A DNA stretch of 64,000 nucleotides from Jeotgalibacillus soli (GTDB lineage: Bacteria; Bacillota; Bacilli; Bacillales; Jeotgalibacillaceae). Shown in pieces: positions 18,482 through 28,186 of this stretch (position 1 is the stretch's first letter; every line of letters starts with the position of its first letter). The stretch lies in the NCBI RefSeq assembly GCF_000829435.1, contig NZ_JXRP01000018.1, positions 310,001 to 374,000 of the forward strand, written 5' to 3'. The notes under the pieces were generated by a model that saw only the letters and a program-made list of their open reading frames with translations, was not told the DNA's origin and made no database searches. Position numbers and translations under genes: made by a program.

Positions 18482-18882
18482 ATGTATAAGCTTTCGCTTG
18501 ATGGTATTTCACCTGAAATGCTAGAGGGTTTTTTGTAGATTGGTTGAATCCACCAAATTCAGAAATACATTTAAGGATGTTAAAAGATAGTGATAAAGTA
18601 GTTCTTGCATTTGATGAAAAACCTAATCAAGTGGTTGGCTTTAGTACATCAGTAAGTGACGGCGCTCTATCGGCTTACATTCCTTTTCTGGAAGTTTTAC
18701 CAGCCTATTAAAATAAAGGGATTGGCAAAGAGTTGGTGAATTGAATGCTAAAAAAACTTGGTAAAATCTATATGATTGATTTAATATGTAATGTGATCCT
18801 GCAGCCTTATTATGAAAAGCTAGGAATGTTAAAGGCAACTGGGATGATGAGTAGAAATTATAAAATGAAATCGGGCAGCTGA
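18482..18882 (+). pseudogene. GNAT acetyltransferase pseudogene
   Basis: After a GGAG site, the reading MYKLSLDGISPEMLEGF shifts frame near 18535 and continues as VDWLNPPNSEIHLRMLKDSD to VVGFSTSVSDGALSAYIPFL. The typical NKGIGKELVN acetyl-CoA loop and PYYEKLGMLKATGM follow. It contains one frameshift and at least two in-frame stops (at PAY* and VN*). Confidence 0.75.
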
Positions 18883-19063
18883 TTTTAAAGATTTATAACG
18901 GCAGTTCCTTGCTAAATGACGAAGAAGTTGGATTGTTTCCAAAAGGGTGGTCAACTGAAGATCGTTGATATAAGATGATACATGACTTTGAATCAATACG
19001 TTCACCTACATTGATTTTTTGACATCTCTACATATAGCATGCTGCAGGGAAGGGGGAATTCGG

Positions 19064-19399
19064 ATGAGTTTATCAAATAAAGAGATGGCCATTATGACCA
19101 CACCAGAATATCAAATCGCCAAAAGGGAGCTTAATACATTTTCTCATCATTTTGATTTTGAATTTTTTATTTATTATCAGCGAGAAGATGAAGAGAAGAG
19201 TTCGTATCAATTTCATCACGTTGAAATAATCCAAAATCCTAAAGGGAGAAAAATTTATATTTTTAAACGCTATAAGCTTGAGGATGGCGGGGGGAAATTC
19301 AAAAAGAGTGCAAGCGGCAATTATGTTCTTGATGGAAGGCAATTAATGATCATGGATACAGAAATAAGAAGGTATGAAGTAATGGATACGAGTTTATAG
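19064..19399 (+). CDS. Hypothetical protein (111 aa)
   Basis: It starts at ATG 19064, 6 bases after AAGGGGG. The soluble, charged protein has several aromatic beta-like segments (FEFFIYYQREDE, RKIYIFKRYKLEDGGGKF, GNYVLDGRQLMIMDTEIRR). It has no signal peptide and no recognised family. It is monocistronic and followed after 70 bases by a terminator. It is the only intact gene in a region of decayed fragments. Confidence 0.6.
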   Translation: MSLSNKEMAIMTTPEYQIAKRELNTFSHHFDFEFFIYYQREDEEKSSYQFHHVEIIQNPKGRKIYIFKRYKLEDGGGKFKKSASGNYVLDGRQLMIMDTEIRRYEVMDTSL

Positions 19400-19468
19400 G
19401 TTATTGATCATAAATGATTCATTGATTTCATCACCATTTTGTCTGCTTTATAGGATTCTCCGTACGCA

Positions 19469-19516
19469 CAAAAACCAGCTTTTTCTGATGGCAAATAACA
19501 GAGAAGGTGGTTTTTC
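19469..19516 (+). terminator. Intrinsic terminator
   Basis: AAAAACCAGCTTTTTCTG pairs with CAGAGAAGGTGGTTTTT across an 11-base loop. It may act in both directions. Confidence 0.75.
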
Positions 19517-19638
19517 TATTAAATCGTTATTTTGCGAAAAAAGATTGCTGACTTAAACGGATGGATCATTGTAATATAGAAGGTGAATGATTTATCTTGT
19601 AAATACAAGTTGAATCATGGTAACGGTGTGCGGAGAAA

Positions 19639-19652
19639 AGAAAGCGTTTTAA
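19639..19652. promoter_or_regulatory. Putative cre (CcpA) site ahead of the alpha-glucosidase
   Basis: AGAAAGCGTTTTAA agrees with the cre consensus TGWAANCGNTNWCA except at the first base and at the C of the terminal CA. It lies about 95 bases before the GH13 gene, a class often under CcpA control. Confidence 0.45.
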
Positions 19653-19746
19653 TTCTTGCCCTACACGACTTTGAATACATAGCGGTTATTGTTAAAAAAA
19701 GAAATCGATGCGGAAAAAATAACCTGCAGAAAGAATGGTGATTATT

Positions 19747-21381
19747 TTGACGAAGAAATGGTGGAAGGAAGCAGTTGTGTACCAGGTGTACTGGCGCAGC
19801 TTTTATGATACGAATGGAGATGGCTATGGTGATCTTGAGGGTGTCATCGAGAAGCTTGATTATATTAAAGAGTTGGGCGTTGATGTCATTTGGTTAAATC
19901 CATGCTATGAATCTCCTGATTTTGATAATGGCTATGATATTTCAAATTATACTAGCATAATGGAAAAGGCCGGGAACATGGAGACGTGGGAGCGCTTGTT
20001 ACAGGCTGTTCACGAGCGTGGCATGAAGCTGATTATGGACCTTGTAGTGAATCATACATCCAATCAGCATCCTTGGTTTATTGAATCGAGCTCTTCGAAG
20101 AATAATCCGAAACGTGATTGGTACATTTGGAAGGATTCAGTAGATGGAAAAGAACCAAACAATTGGCGGTCTTATTTTACGCCCTCTGTTTGGGAGTATG
20201 ATGAAAAAACTGAACAATATTATATGCATTCTTTTGCTGTTGAGCAGCCTGACTTGAATTGGGAAAACGAAGAAGTCCGTCATGAAATTTATAAAATGAT
20301 GCGTTTTTGGCTTAATAAAGGAATTGACGGATTCCGCTTAGATGTCATCAATTTGCTTGCAAAGCTAAAGGGTTTTCCGAATGTGGAGAATCCAACGAAT
20401 ATAAATTATCTTGGAAATAACCCTGGCATTCATGAATACCTGCAGGAAATGAATCGTGAAGTGCTGCAGCATTATGACATTATGACAGTTGGAGAAATTC
20501 CGTTTGTCACACCTGAGGATGGTTTGCTCTATGTAGGTGAGGATCGTAATGAGCTCCATACCCTATTCCATTTTGAAGTGGCGGATGATATGCCGACCTG
20601 GGACATGGTGCGATACAAGGAAATACAAACCCGCTGGTATGAAGGGTTAAAAGGTCGAGGAACAAATTCACAGTTTATGAATAACCATGACCATACAAGA
20701 CAGGTAACTCGCTACGGGAATGATCAGGAGTATCGGGTTGAATCAGCGAAATTATTGGGCGCAATGCTCCATACACTGCCTGGCATCCCGTACGTGTTTC
20801 AAGGTGAGGAAATTGGGATGACCGGTGTTCGCTTTGCTTCCATAGATGATTACAATGACATTGCGATGAAAAATAAGTATAAAGAAGAAATCGAAAAAGG
20901 ACGTGATCCACAGGAGGTTTTTGAAAGCCTTTTACTATTAAGCCGTGACAATTCACGTACCCCCATTCAGTGGGATGATTCGGAGCAAGCGGGCTTCACG
21001 GCAGGAACTCCATGGATTAAAGTAAATCCAAACTACAAAAAAATCAATGTAAAAGAAACATTGGCAGATCCGAACTCTGTATTTTATTTCTATCAAAAAC
21101 TGATCGCATTACGTAAAACAAATCCTGTCATGATCTATGGCGACTACAACGATTTATCTCCTGATGATGAAAGTCTTTATGTGTACACGCGCAGCTTTGA
21201 GGGAACGCGATGGCTCATCATGCTTAATCATTCTGATTCTAAGAGTGAATTTGTATTGCCGGAGGGCTTTAATGAGGAGAAGAAGCAGCTGATCCTTGCC
21301 AACTATAAAGATGTAACCAGTGAAAAATCTATACAGAAAACGATTTTGCTTCCGCATGAGGCAAGGATTTATCAGATTTAA
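19747..21381 (+). CDS. GH13 alpha-glucosidase (oligo-1,6-glucosidase type)
   Basis: A 544-residue cytoplasmic glycosidase. TTG 19747 is favoured (GGTGAT just upstream; family start KKWWKEAVVYQVYWRSF), while ATG 19735 is possible. It has conserved GH13 regions: MDLVVNHTS, GFRLDVI (nucleophile Asp), TVGEIP (acid/base Glu) and MNNHDHTR (third Asp). The sequence QPDLNWENEEVR is usual in oligo-1,6-glucosidase and trehalose-6-phosphate hydrolase relatives. It probably hydrolyses isomaltose-type oligosaccharides after uptake. No transporter or regulator is adjacent, so the substrate is not certain. Confidence 0.92.
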   Translation: MTKKWWKEAVVYQVYWRSFYDTNGDGYGDLEGVIEKLDYIKELGVDVIWLNPCYESPDFDNGYDISNYTSIMEKAGNMETWERLLQAVHERGMKLIMDLVVNHTSNQHPWFIESSSSKNNPKRDWYIWKDSVDGKEPNNWRSYFTPSVWEYDEKTEQYYMHSFAVEQPDLNWENEEVRHEIYKMMRFWLNKGIDGFRLDVINLLAKLKGFPNVENPTNINYLGNNPGIHEYLQEMNREVLQHYDIMTVGEIPFVTPEDGLLYVGEDRNELHTLFHFEVADDMPTWDMVRYKEIQTRWYEGLKGRGTNSQFMNNHDHTRQVTRYGNDQEYRVESAKLLGAMLHTLPGIPYVFQGEEIGMTGVRFASIDDYNDIAMKNKYKEEIEKGRDPQEVFESLLLLSRDNSRTPIQWDDSEQAGFTAGTPWIKVNPNYKKINVKETLADPNSVFYFYQKLIALRKTNPVMIYGDYNDLSPDDESLYVYTRSFEGTRWLIMLNHSDSKSEFVLPEGFNEEKKQLILANYKDVTSEKSIQKTILLPHEARIYQI

Positions 21382-21396
21382 GAATGATTGGGAGAA

Positions 21397-21439
21397 ATCA
21401 CTTTTTCTGTTAAGTAATTAACAGGAGAAGTGTTTTTTT
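21397..21439 (+). terminator. Terminator of the alpha-glucosidase gene
   Basis: CACTTTTTCTGTTAA pairs with TTAACAGGAGAAGTG and is followed by a T-run. Confidence 0.85.
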
Positions 21440-21697
21440 GTAGAGGGTGCCTTAAGGAGGACATTTTTTAACAGCAGTGGAGAAAAGAGACAACATCTTG
21501 ATCAAGCATCTATCGTCATCTCAGATATTGTATTTTCTTTAAGGACAATATAGTAGAATGAAAACAAATAGTGCACAAATAAATAATGGATAAAAATAGT
21601 CTTTCACCATCGTGAATTTCCAAGGTAGTATGGATTTGAGTATGGAAAGAAAGATAGAAATGCAAGAATAAATGAAAAGACTAGGAGAGATTAAACA

Positions 21698-22018
21698 ATG
21701 AAATTCCCTAACGATGCCGATGGACAGGTTTTAAAAACACTTTATAATGAAGGGATTAATTTCAAAAAGCCTCATAATGTAGACTTTTTTATCGCGGTAC
21801 CTAATAAGAAAAAAGGCGAAATGGTTTTAGAGGTGTTAAAAAATAATGGATACAATGCGCAGTTAGAGCAAGACGATGAAACAGATGAATGGACCTGCTA
21901 TTGTTCGAAAAAAATGCAGCTAAAACATGGAGAACTTGTCGCGATGCAGAAAAAGCTTGATGATTTATGCAGACCATATGAAGGACAGGCAGATGGATGG
22001 GGGATTATGGTTGATTAA
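21698..22018 (+). CDS. RraB-like (ribonuclease E inhibitor RraB family) protein
   Basis: A 106-residue protein behind TAGGAGAG. It shows the RraB-domain order FPNDADGQVLKTLYNEGINF (the nDg..L..L...G), HNVDFFIAVPNKKKGEMV, then DEWTCYCSKKMQLKHGELVA and YEGQADGWGIMVD. RraB was defined in E. coli as an inhibitor of RNase E. Bacillus has no RNase E, so the role here must differ, perhaps acting on another nuclease or being only structurally related. It is monocistronic with a strong terminator. Confidence 0.85.
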   Translation: MKFPNDADGQVLKTLYNEGINFKKPHNVDFFIAVPNKKKGEMVLEVLKNNGYNAQLEQDDETDEWTCYCSKKMQLKHGELVAMQKKLDDLCRPYEGQADGWGIMVD

Positions 22019-22023
22019 GAAAG

Positions 22024-22054
22024 CAAACGGCCGAGTGATAGCGGCCGTTTTTTC
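22024..22054 (+). terminator. Terminator of the RraB-like gene
   Basis: AAACGGCCG / CGGCCGTTT with an 11-base loop is followed by TTTC. Confidence 0.88.
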
Positions 22055-22090
22055 TTATTCTATCATTTGCCTGCGCCTAAATAGACGCTG

Positions 22091-22414
22091 TTAATTAGAT
22101 GGTCGCTTTAAGGTTCTGTATTCAGGGACATACTCAAAATCTACTGTTTGCGTGCTAAGAACAACAGGAAGCTTGCTTCTCATAAATGGAAATACAAAAC
22201 CTGCATAATCCTCTAGTGATTTACAATATGGTTTTCTCTCAAGTAAAATGATGAAATTTGCTTTTACCTCAATACATGGTTTCTCTTGATAGATAAATGG
22301 TTCTGAACATGAAATGACCTCTATTTTGACATTGCTGTCATGAAGATAAATTTCATTTTGTGCAGTAGAAATGTCCCTTGAATAAAATCTAACAATGCCA
22401 GTTGCTTTAATCAT
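22091..22414 (-). CDS. Hypothetical protein (107 aa)
   Basis: ATG 22414 follows an AGAGGGATCC site; an upstream in-frame ATG at 22432 overlaps it. The beta-rich soluble protein begins MIKATGIVRFYSRDIS and has alternating hydrophobic strands (KIEVISCSEPFIYQE, IEVKANFIILLER). No family is recognised. It is convergent with the RraB-like gene and shares its terminator region. Confidence 0.55.
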   Translation of the reverse strand: MIKATGIVRFYSRDISTAQNEIYLHDSNVKIEVISCSEPFIYQEKPCIEVKANFIILLERKPYCKSLEDYAGFVFPFMRSKLPVVLSTQTVDFEYVPEYRTLKRPSN

Positions 22415-22432
22415 CTGGATCCCTCTTTTCAA

Positions 22433-22755
22433 CGCAATGCTAAAAATTGATTATAGTAGATATTGAATAAAAATACCAAGGAGAAAAGAGGCTTATGTTC
22501 AGATGATATTCATTCATTTATAGAGGGATTGGCCTGACTTATCCAGGCTGGTTGAGTATTCTTATTTAATTTATTTTGTTTGCCTTTTTTATATTCCTTC
22601 CGAAAAAATAACGCTTTCCTCTACTGAGAATATTTGGTACGATATGATCGATATTATCCGTTTTTTTCTAATTAAATGTTATAAATTCTCTGGTGGATTA
22701 CGGCAAAGAGATATTTTCAACAAAGGGAATGCTTGGGTTATGAAAGGGTGAAAGC
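22433..22755 (+). other. Intergenic region upstream of yheI
   Basis: A 320-base leader region holding an imperfect hairpin (GGCCTGACTTATCCAGGCTGG, 22531-22551) but no clear leader peptide. In B. subtilis the homologous operon is controlled by a ribosome-mediated attenuator through a small leader gene (bmrB); I could not find a convincing equivalent. Confidence 0.35.
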
Positions 22756-24513
22756 ATGAGGGTTTTTGGCTATTTGATGTGGTTTTTTAAGCAGGAGAAA
22801 AAGGCGTATTTGATTGGAATCGCCGTTTTGCTTGTTGTTGCTGCACTGCAGCTTGTGCCGCCGTGGCTTATCGGGGGTGTAGTGGATGCGATTGATACGG
22901 ATACACTAACGGGTTCGAGTCTTGCACAATTTATGGGGGTTTTGCTAGCGTCTGGTGTAGCAATGTATGTGCTTAGATACATATGGAGGATTATGATTTT
23001 TGGCTCATCAGTCAAGCTTGCAAGGCAGATGAGAGCCAGACTGTACGAACATTTTACAAGGATGTCACCTCAGTTTTATCAAAAGCGCCGTGTGGGTGAT
23101 TTGATGGCGCATGCGACAAATGATTTATCTGCTATTCAGCAAACGGCAGGTGTTGGTGTACTGACGCTTGTAGATTCGCTTGCAACCGGTTTGTTTGTGG
23201 TGATTACCATGGCTGTTCTAATTGATTGGCAGCTAACATTAATTGCCCTAATTCCCATGCCGATTATGGCTTTATCGTCGAACTATTATGGGACACTTTT
23301 ACATAAAAGATTTGGTGCGGCACAGGAGGCGTTTTCAGATTTAAATGATAAATCACAGGAAAGCATTTCAGGCATAAAGGTTATTAAAACCTTTGGCCAG
23401 GAAAAAGAAGATATTGCTTCCTTCCGTGATTTATCCGCCGATGTAGTAAAAAAGAATGTTGCGGTAGCAAGAATTGATTCTCTTTTTGACCCAACCATCT
23501 CGCTGATCGTCGGAGCATCCTTTTTCCTATCCATCTTTTTCGGGGCAAGAATGGTGATTGCGGATGATTTAACCATTGGACAGATGATCTCCTTTACCAC
23601 GTATTTAGGACTACTTGTGTGGCCAATGCTTGCGGTTGGCTGGCTGTTTAATATCGTGGAACGAGGCCGTGCATCTTATGAGCGTGTAGAGCAGCTCCTT
23701 AGTCATTCGGTGGATATCCGCGAGAAAACAGGTGCACTGGAAACACCGCCTTCAGGTGATATTATATTTGCCATAAAGCGCTTTTCTTTTCCAGGCGATG
23801 AAGCAGTGTCTTTAGAAAATGTCTCGTTCACCATTAAGCGAGGGGATACACTTGGGGTTATCGGGCGAACAGGAGCTGGGAAAACAACGATCCTAAAACT
23901 GTTAATGCGTGAATTTGACGGCTACGATGGCCGCGTTGAATTTGGAGGGCATTCCATTGATGATTATTCACTAAAAGCATTGCGCAAATCGATTGGCTAT
24001 GTGCCGCAGGATCATTTCTTGTTTTCTGCATCCATCCGTGAAAATATTGCGTTTACAGATCCGACAATCTCCCAGGAAAAGGTAGAGGAAGCAGCGCGAA
24101 TTGCTCAAGTTCATGAGGATATTCTTGGATTTACAGAAGGCTATAAGACCATCGTTGGTGAGCGCGGTGTTTCGCTGTCAGGCGGGCAAAAGCAGCGGAT
24201 TTCGATTGCACGGGCCATCCTGATGGATCCTGAAGTACTCCTTTTGGATGATTCGTTATCGGCCGTTGATGCAAAAACAGAAGAAGCCATTCTTTCGACC
24301 CTAAAGGAAACGAGAGAGGGAAAAACAACGATTATCACCTCCCACAGACTTAGTGCAATTCAGCATGCACAGCAGATTATTGTGCTGGATAATGGGGAGT
24401 TAGTCGAGCTTGGAACGCATGAGGAGTTAATGGAAAAGCAAGGCTGGTATTATGAGATGTACGTTAGGCAGCAGCTAGAGGAGCTTGTGGAGCAAGGAGG
24501 GCAAACGAAATGA
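22756..24513 (+). CDS. yheI: Heterodimeric multidrug ABC exporter subunit YheI (BmrC)
   Basis: A 585-residue half-transporter with six N-terminal membrane segments (about 15-300) and a C-terminal ATPase. Walker A is GRTGAGKTT, the signature is the canonical LSGGQ, and Walker B is LLLDDS, with Asp in place of the catalytic Glu. It pairs with the next gene product to form an exporter of drugs and dyes, where only one of the two ATP sites hydrolyses efficiently. Its stop overlaps the next start by 4 bases (ATGA), so synthesis is coupled. Length is as in B. subtilis YheI. Confidence 0.93.
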   Translation: MRVFGYLMWFFKQEKKAYLIGIAVLLVVAALQLVPPWLIGGVVDAIDTDTLTGSSLAQFMGVLLASGVAMYVLRYIWRIMIFGSSVKLARQMRARLYEHFTRMSPQFYQKRRVGDLMAHATNDLSAIQQTAGVGVLTLVDSLATGLFVVITMAVLIDWQLTLIALIPMPIMALSSNYYGTLLHKRFGAAQEAFSDLNDKSQESISGIKVIKTFGQEKEDIASFRDLSADVVKKNVAVARIDSLFDPTISLIVGASFFLSIFFGARMVIADDLTIGQMISFTTYLGLLVWPMLAVGWLFNIVERGRASYERVEQLLSHSVDIREKTGALETPPSGDIIFAIKRFSFPGDEAVSLENVSFTIKRGDTLGVIGRTGAGKTTILKLLMREFDGYDGRVEFGGHSIDDYSLKALRKSIGYVPQDHFLFSASIRENIAFTDPTISQEKVEEAARIAQVHEDILGFTEGYKTIVGERGVSLSGGQKQRISIARAILMDPEVLLLDDSLSAVDAKTEEAILSTLKETREGKTTIITSHRLSAIQHAQQIIVLDNGELVELGTHEELMEKQGWYYEMYVRQQLEELVEQGGQTK

Positions 24514-26309
24514 GTGAAGAAAAGCAGACGGTTTTATCCGGAAAAGATCAGTGGCTTGTATTGACTCGTTTGTTAACCTATACGGCCCCGTTTAAAAAAC
24601 AAATTGGATTTGCCTTTTTCTTGTTAATTTTAATGACGATCGGTGATGTTGTTGGCCCGATTTTGATAAAAGTGTTTATTGATGATTTTTTGACGCTGAG
24701 GTCCTTCCCTTATGAGCCGCTTATGGGACTTGCAGCTGCCTATATTGTGATTCAGGTGGGAAATGTCTTTATTACCTATTTTCAGCTGATGAAATTTCAG
24801 GAAATAGCCTTGAAAATTATTCAACAGCTACGCGTAGATGTCTTTTCACGCGTACAGTCTCTGGGCATGCGCTATTTTGATAAAACGCCTGCAGGATCCA
24901 TTGTGTCCCGTGTGACAAATGATACAGAAGCGATTAAAGAGATGTTTGTCAGCGTTTTGGCCGGATTTATTCAGAGTGCTTTTCTACTTGTGGGGATTTT
25001 TAGTGCCATGTTTATTTTAAATGTACGATTGGCGCTCATTTGTTTATTGATTCTGCCAATTATTTTTTTCATTATGAAAGCCTATCGTACATACAGTGCG
25101 GTATTTTATCAGGATTTGCGTGAACGGCTAAGCGAGCTGAACGCGAAGCTTGCGGAATCATTGTCCGGTATGGGGATGGTCCAGGCATTCCGTCAGGAGC
25201 AGCGCATGCAGAGTGAGTTCGGAGAAACGAACGAAAAGCACTACAATGCCGGTATGCGAAATATCAAAATTGATGGGCTGCTGTTAAGACCTGCGATTGA
25301 CATGGTCTATATTTTGGCGCTGATGATGGTTCTCAGCTTTTTTGGTATTACGTCCTTTGATGCAGCTGGTGGAGTAGAGATCGGCGTTTTATACGCTTTT
25401 ATTAACTATTTGGATCGCTTTTTTGAGCCGATTAACCAAGTGATGCAGCGGTTATCAATCTTCCAGCAGGCAATTGTGGCAGCTTCACGTGTCTTTAAAC
25501 TGCTGGATGAAAAAGAGCTGGCGCCGAGTCAATCGGAGTCCTGCAGCCATACAATCGAAAAAGGGGAAATCGAATTCCGAAATGTGACGTTTTCCTATGA
25601 TGGAAAGCAGAATGTTTTGAAAAATATTTCCTTCCGTGCCCGCCCAGGTGAAACCGTAGCGCTTGTTGGTCATACGGGCAGCGGGAAAAGCTCAATTATC
25701 AATTTGCTCATGCGATTTTATGAGTTCGAGCAAGGTGAAATATTGATTGATGGAAAGTCTATTAAGTATTACCAAAAGAATGTTTTGAGAGAAAAAATGG
25801 GGCTGGTGCTTCAGGATCCGTTTTTGTTCTATGGTACGATTTCAAGTAATATCCGACTCTATGATGATAAGCTTACGGATCAGGAATTAAGAGAAGCAGC
25901 TGAATTCGTGCAGGCGCATACCTTTATAGAAAAGCTGCCGGATCAATATGAGCAGCGAGTGGTGGAACGGGGTTCTACATTTTCCAGCGGACAGCGGCAG
26001 CTGATTGCTTTTGCACGGACGATTGCTGCGAACCCCAAGATTTTGATTTTAGATGAAGCAACAGCAAACATTGATACGGAAACCGAAGAGGCGATTCAAG
26101 TGGCTTTGGAGCGCATGAGAAAAGGAAGAACAACGATTGCCATCGCCCATAGACTATCAACCATTCAGGATGCCGAGCAAATTTTGGTGCTGCACCATGG
26201 TGAAGTGGTAGAAAGCGGGACACATCAGGAACTACTTGCTAAAAGAGGCCTCTATCATAAAATGTATTTGCTTCAAAATGGATTGTCGCATGATCAGGAA
26301 TTAGTATAA
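24510..26309 (+). CDS. yheH: Heterodimeric multidrug ABC exporter subunit YheH (BmrD)
   Basis: A 599-residue partner of YheI with six membrane segments (about 30-310) and an ATPase domain: Walker A GHTGSGKSS, altered signature FSSGQRQ in place of LSGGQ, and canonical Walker B LILDEAT with the catalytic Glu. The competent ATP site is therefore YheH Walker A/B with YheI LSGGQ. The protein is shorter than the roughly 670-residue B. subtilis YheH, with a compact extracellular part. A terminator follows directly. Confidence 0.93.
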   Translation: MSEEKQTVLSGKDQWLVLTRLLTYTAPFKKQIGFAFFLLILMTIGDVVGPILIKVFIDDFLTLRSFPYEPLMGLAAAYIVIQVGNVFITYFQLMKFQEIALKIIQQLRVDVFSRVQSLGMRYFDKTPAGSIVSRVTNDTEAIKEMFVSVLAGFIQSAFLLVGIFSAMFILNVRLALICLLILPIIFFIMKAYRTYSAVFYQDLRERLSELNAKLAESLSGMGMVQAFRQEQRMQSEFGETNEKHYNAGMRNIKIDGLLLRPAIDMVYILALMMVLSFFGITSFDAAGGVEIGVLYAFINYLDRFFEPINQVMQRLSIFQQAIVAASRVFKLLDEKELAPSQSESCSHTIEKGEIEFRNVTFSYDGKQNVLKNISFRARPGETVALVGHTGSGKSSIINLLMRFYEFEQGEILIDGKSIKYYQKNVLREKMGLVLQDPFLFYGTISSNIRLYDDKLTDQELREAAEFVQAHTFIEKLPDQYEQRVVERGSTFSSGQRQLIAFARTIAANPKILILDEATANIDTETEEAIQVALERMRKGRTTIAIAHRLSTIQDAEQILVLHHGEVVESGTHQELLAKRGLYHKMYLLQNGLSHDQELV

Positions 26310-26314
26310 TAGGA

Positions 26315-26345
26315 AGGCCAATTCACTATGAATTGGTCTTTTTTG
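26315..26345 (+). terminator. Terminator of yheIH
   Basis: GCCAATTCA/TGAATTGGT stem followed by CTTTTTT. Confidence 0.85.
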
Positions 26346-26490
26346 CAGTGAATAATCAAGATGGCTGGCAGAAAGAGGGGGAAGAATAAATAAGAGCAGC
26401 AATTAGCCGTAGAGAAGTGGCTGTGCTGCTGCTAAAATCAATTTTATAAAGCTAAGATGGGATCAGTATAGGAGTCGCCGAAGAATGTAG

Positions 26491-26679
26491 TTAAGCCTCG
26501 AGGTACGTTGAGCGCTCGGAATGATAGGGGTACAGGCGATCGTAGCGATTCAGCAACTCGTCAAGCTCCTGTGAATATTGAACCGCTTTCGGCGAATTGA
26601 GTCCTTCCCTGGCAACAACATAGATCAGTACTTGTCTCTTTTTTTCAATTTCACGCAGTAGTACGTACTGGTCGGCCAT
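26491..26679 (-). CDS. Spo0E-like aspartyl-phosphate phosphatase
   Basis: A 62-residue protein with the family signature SQELDELLNRYDRL at its centre, on a two-helix scaffold; the start has an AAAGGA site. Spo0E-type proteins remove phosphate from Spo0A~P and so delay sporulation. Bacilli carry several paralogues (Spo0E, YisI, YnzD), and which one this corresponds to cannot be told from sequence alone. In B. subtilis ynzD lies in this chromosomal neighbourhood, near ccdA, which makes YnzD the best guess. Confidence 0.82.
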   Translation of the reverse strand: MADQYVLLREIEKKRQVLIYVVAREGLNSPKAVQYSQELDELLNRYDRLYPYHSERSTYLEA

Positions 26680-26977
26680 TTGGTTGGTCCTTTCGATGGG
26701 AAAAGAAACATAGAATATTCGTATCCCATACAGTTTTTGTCATTACTGTAACTTGTAGTCTAGTATACAAAAAATTCTTATAGATTTCAAAGAAAAAATT
26801 CCATTTTGTTAAAAAAACTATCTTCCCTTTTATCCTGTTAGGGTCGCGTCACAAAAAGTTTGGTTTCCATACATTCAGTCAGTGAAGAATATTTGTTAGA
26901 ATGGGGAAAGGAATGATCCGCTATTAACTTCTTATAGTGTACATAAACTAATTATGAAATAAAAGGAGGTATATTAG

Positions 26978-27685
26978 ATGGGTGATTTTAATATCTTTTT
27001 TGCCTTTGGGGCGGGATTTTTAAGCTTCATCTCTCCATGTGTTTTGCCATTGTATCCTGCTTTTCTATCCTACATAACAGGAATGTCGGTTAAGGAATTG
27101 GCCAATGAAAACGGAATGCTTCAGCGCAGAAGCTTGTTGCATACACTGTTTTTTTTACTAGGATTTTCTCTTGTGTTTTTGGCGCTTGGCTATTCGACGA
27201 ACTGGCTTGGTGAGTTCTTTCTTTTATATCAGGACATCATACGCCAGCTTGGAGCCATTTTAATTGTGGTATTTGGTTTAATGATCGTAGGGATTTTTAA
27301 TCCGCAGTTTTTGATGAAAGAGCGTCGCTATGAATTTAAAAACAGACCCGCTGGATATTTTGGCTCCGTACTGATTGGGCTTGCTTTTGCTGCTGGCTGG
27401 ACGCCATGTATTGGACCAATCTTAAGTGCAGTTTTACTTATGATTGCCAACAACCCTGGTTCCGGTCTTCCGTATATGATGGCCTATATTCTTGGGTTCG
27501 CCATTCCGTTCTTCTTGCTTTCCTTCTACGTTGGCAAAATTGGATGGATTAAACGTCATAATGTTAAAATTGTTAAATTTGGCGGTTGGATCATGATCGC
27601 AATGGGTGTCCTGCTCTTCTTTGATGGGATGACATGGATTATTCGAATTTTGACGCCAATATTTGGTGGATTTCAAGGGTTTTAG
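26978..27685 (+). CDS. ccdA: Cytochrome c biogenesis protein CcdA
   Basis: A 235-residue, six-helix membrane protein of the DsbD/CcdA family. The two redox cysteines are seen in [14 protein letters not shown] (helix 1) and [12 protein letters not shown] (helix 4). It passes electrons from cytoplasmic thioredoxin to extracytoplasmic thiol proteins needed for cytochrome c maturation and spore functions. The ribosome binding site is AAGGAGG. A promoter-like TTGGTT/TAGAAT pair lies upstream near 26860-26900. It is followed by the broken yneI and by ccdC, the usual Bacillus order. Confidence 0.95.
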   Translation: MGDFNIFFAFGAGFLSFISPCVLPLYPAFLSYITGMSVKELANENGMLQRRSLLHTLFFLLGFSLVFLALGYSTNWLGEFFLLYQDIIRQLGAILIVVFGLMIVGIFNPQFLMKERRYEFKNRPAGYFGSVLIGLAFAAGWTPCIGPILSAVLLMIANNPGSGLPYMMAYILGFAIPFFLLSFYVGKIGWIKRHNVKIVKFGGWIMIAMGVLLFFDGMTWIIRILTPIFGGFQGF

Positions 27686-27777
27686 TCAATTTTTAATAAA
27701 AGATGCTATTCCTATTAAGAGACTCTATGATCATGTGTATAATCAAAATATACAGCCTAATGGAGTATGAAAGGTTT

Positions 27778-28140
27778 GTGAAAAATTTTAATTGTGAATG
27801 ATGCGAAATTTATGAGAATGACGCTTGGAAATATGCTGAATGAATCAAGCTTTAAAGTAGTTGGATAAGCTGAAAATGGAGAAGAGGCCATCGAACAGTA
27901 CCGTGCACTGCAACCAGACATATTGACAATGGATATAACCATGTCTGTAATGGATGGAATTCGTGCAACAAAAGCGAGCATGATTGAATTTTCCGAAGCA
28001 AAAATCATTATTTGCTCCGTAATGGGCCAGCAAAAAATAGTCATTGAAGCAAGCAGGCGCTTAGTATTTTATCGTAAAATCTTTCAATTGCGAGCGTGTA
28101 GTAGAGTCAATCAATCGAGTGATCAACGCCTATCAACAGG
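27778..28140 (+). pseudogene. yneI: CheY-like response regulator YneI, pseudogene
   Basis: Reading past a frameshift at the start gives ILIVNDAKFMRMTLGNMLNE, then after a TAA the stretch AENGEEAIEQYRALQPDI and TMDITMSVMDGIRATKA with the phosphoacceptor Asp, then AKIIICSVMGQQKIVIEA. The last part (the expected KPF segment) is scrambled. The single-domain receiver YneI normally lies between ccdA and ccdC. Here at least two frameshifts and one stop have killed it, and the usual Asp-Asp pair now reads VND. Confidence 0.85.
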
Positions 28141-28186
28141 CCGGTTCCGTATGCTGGAATCGGCTTTTAAAAAAGGAGGAACCTTC

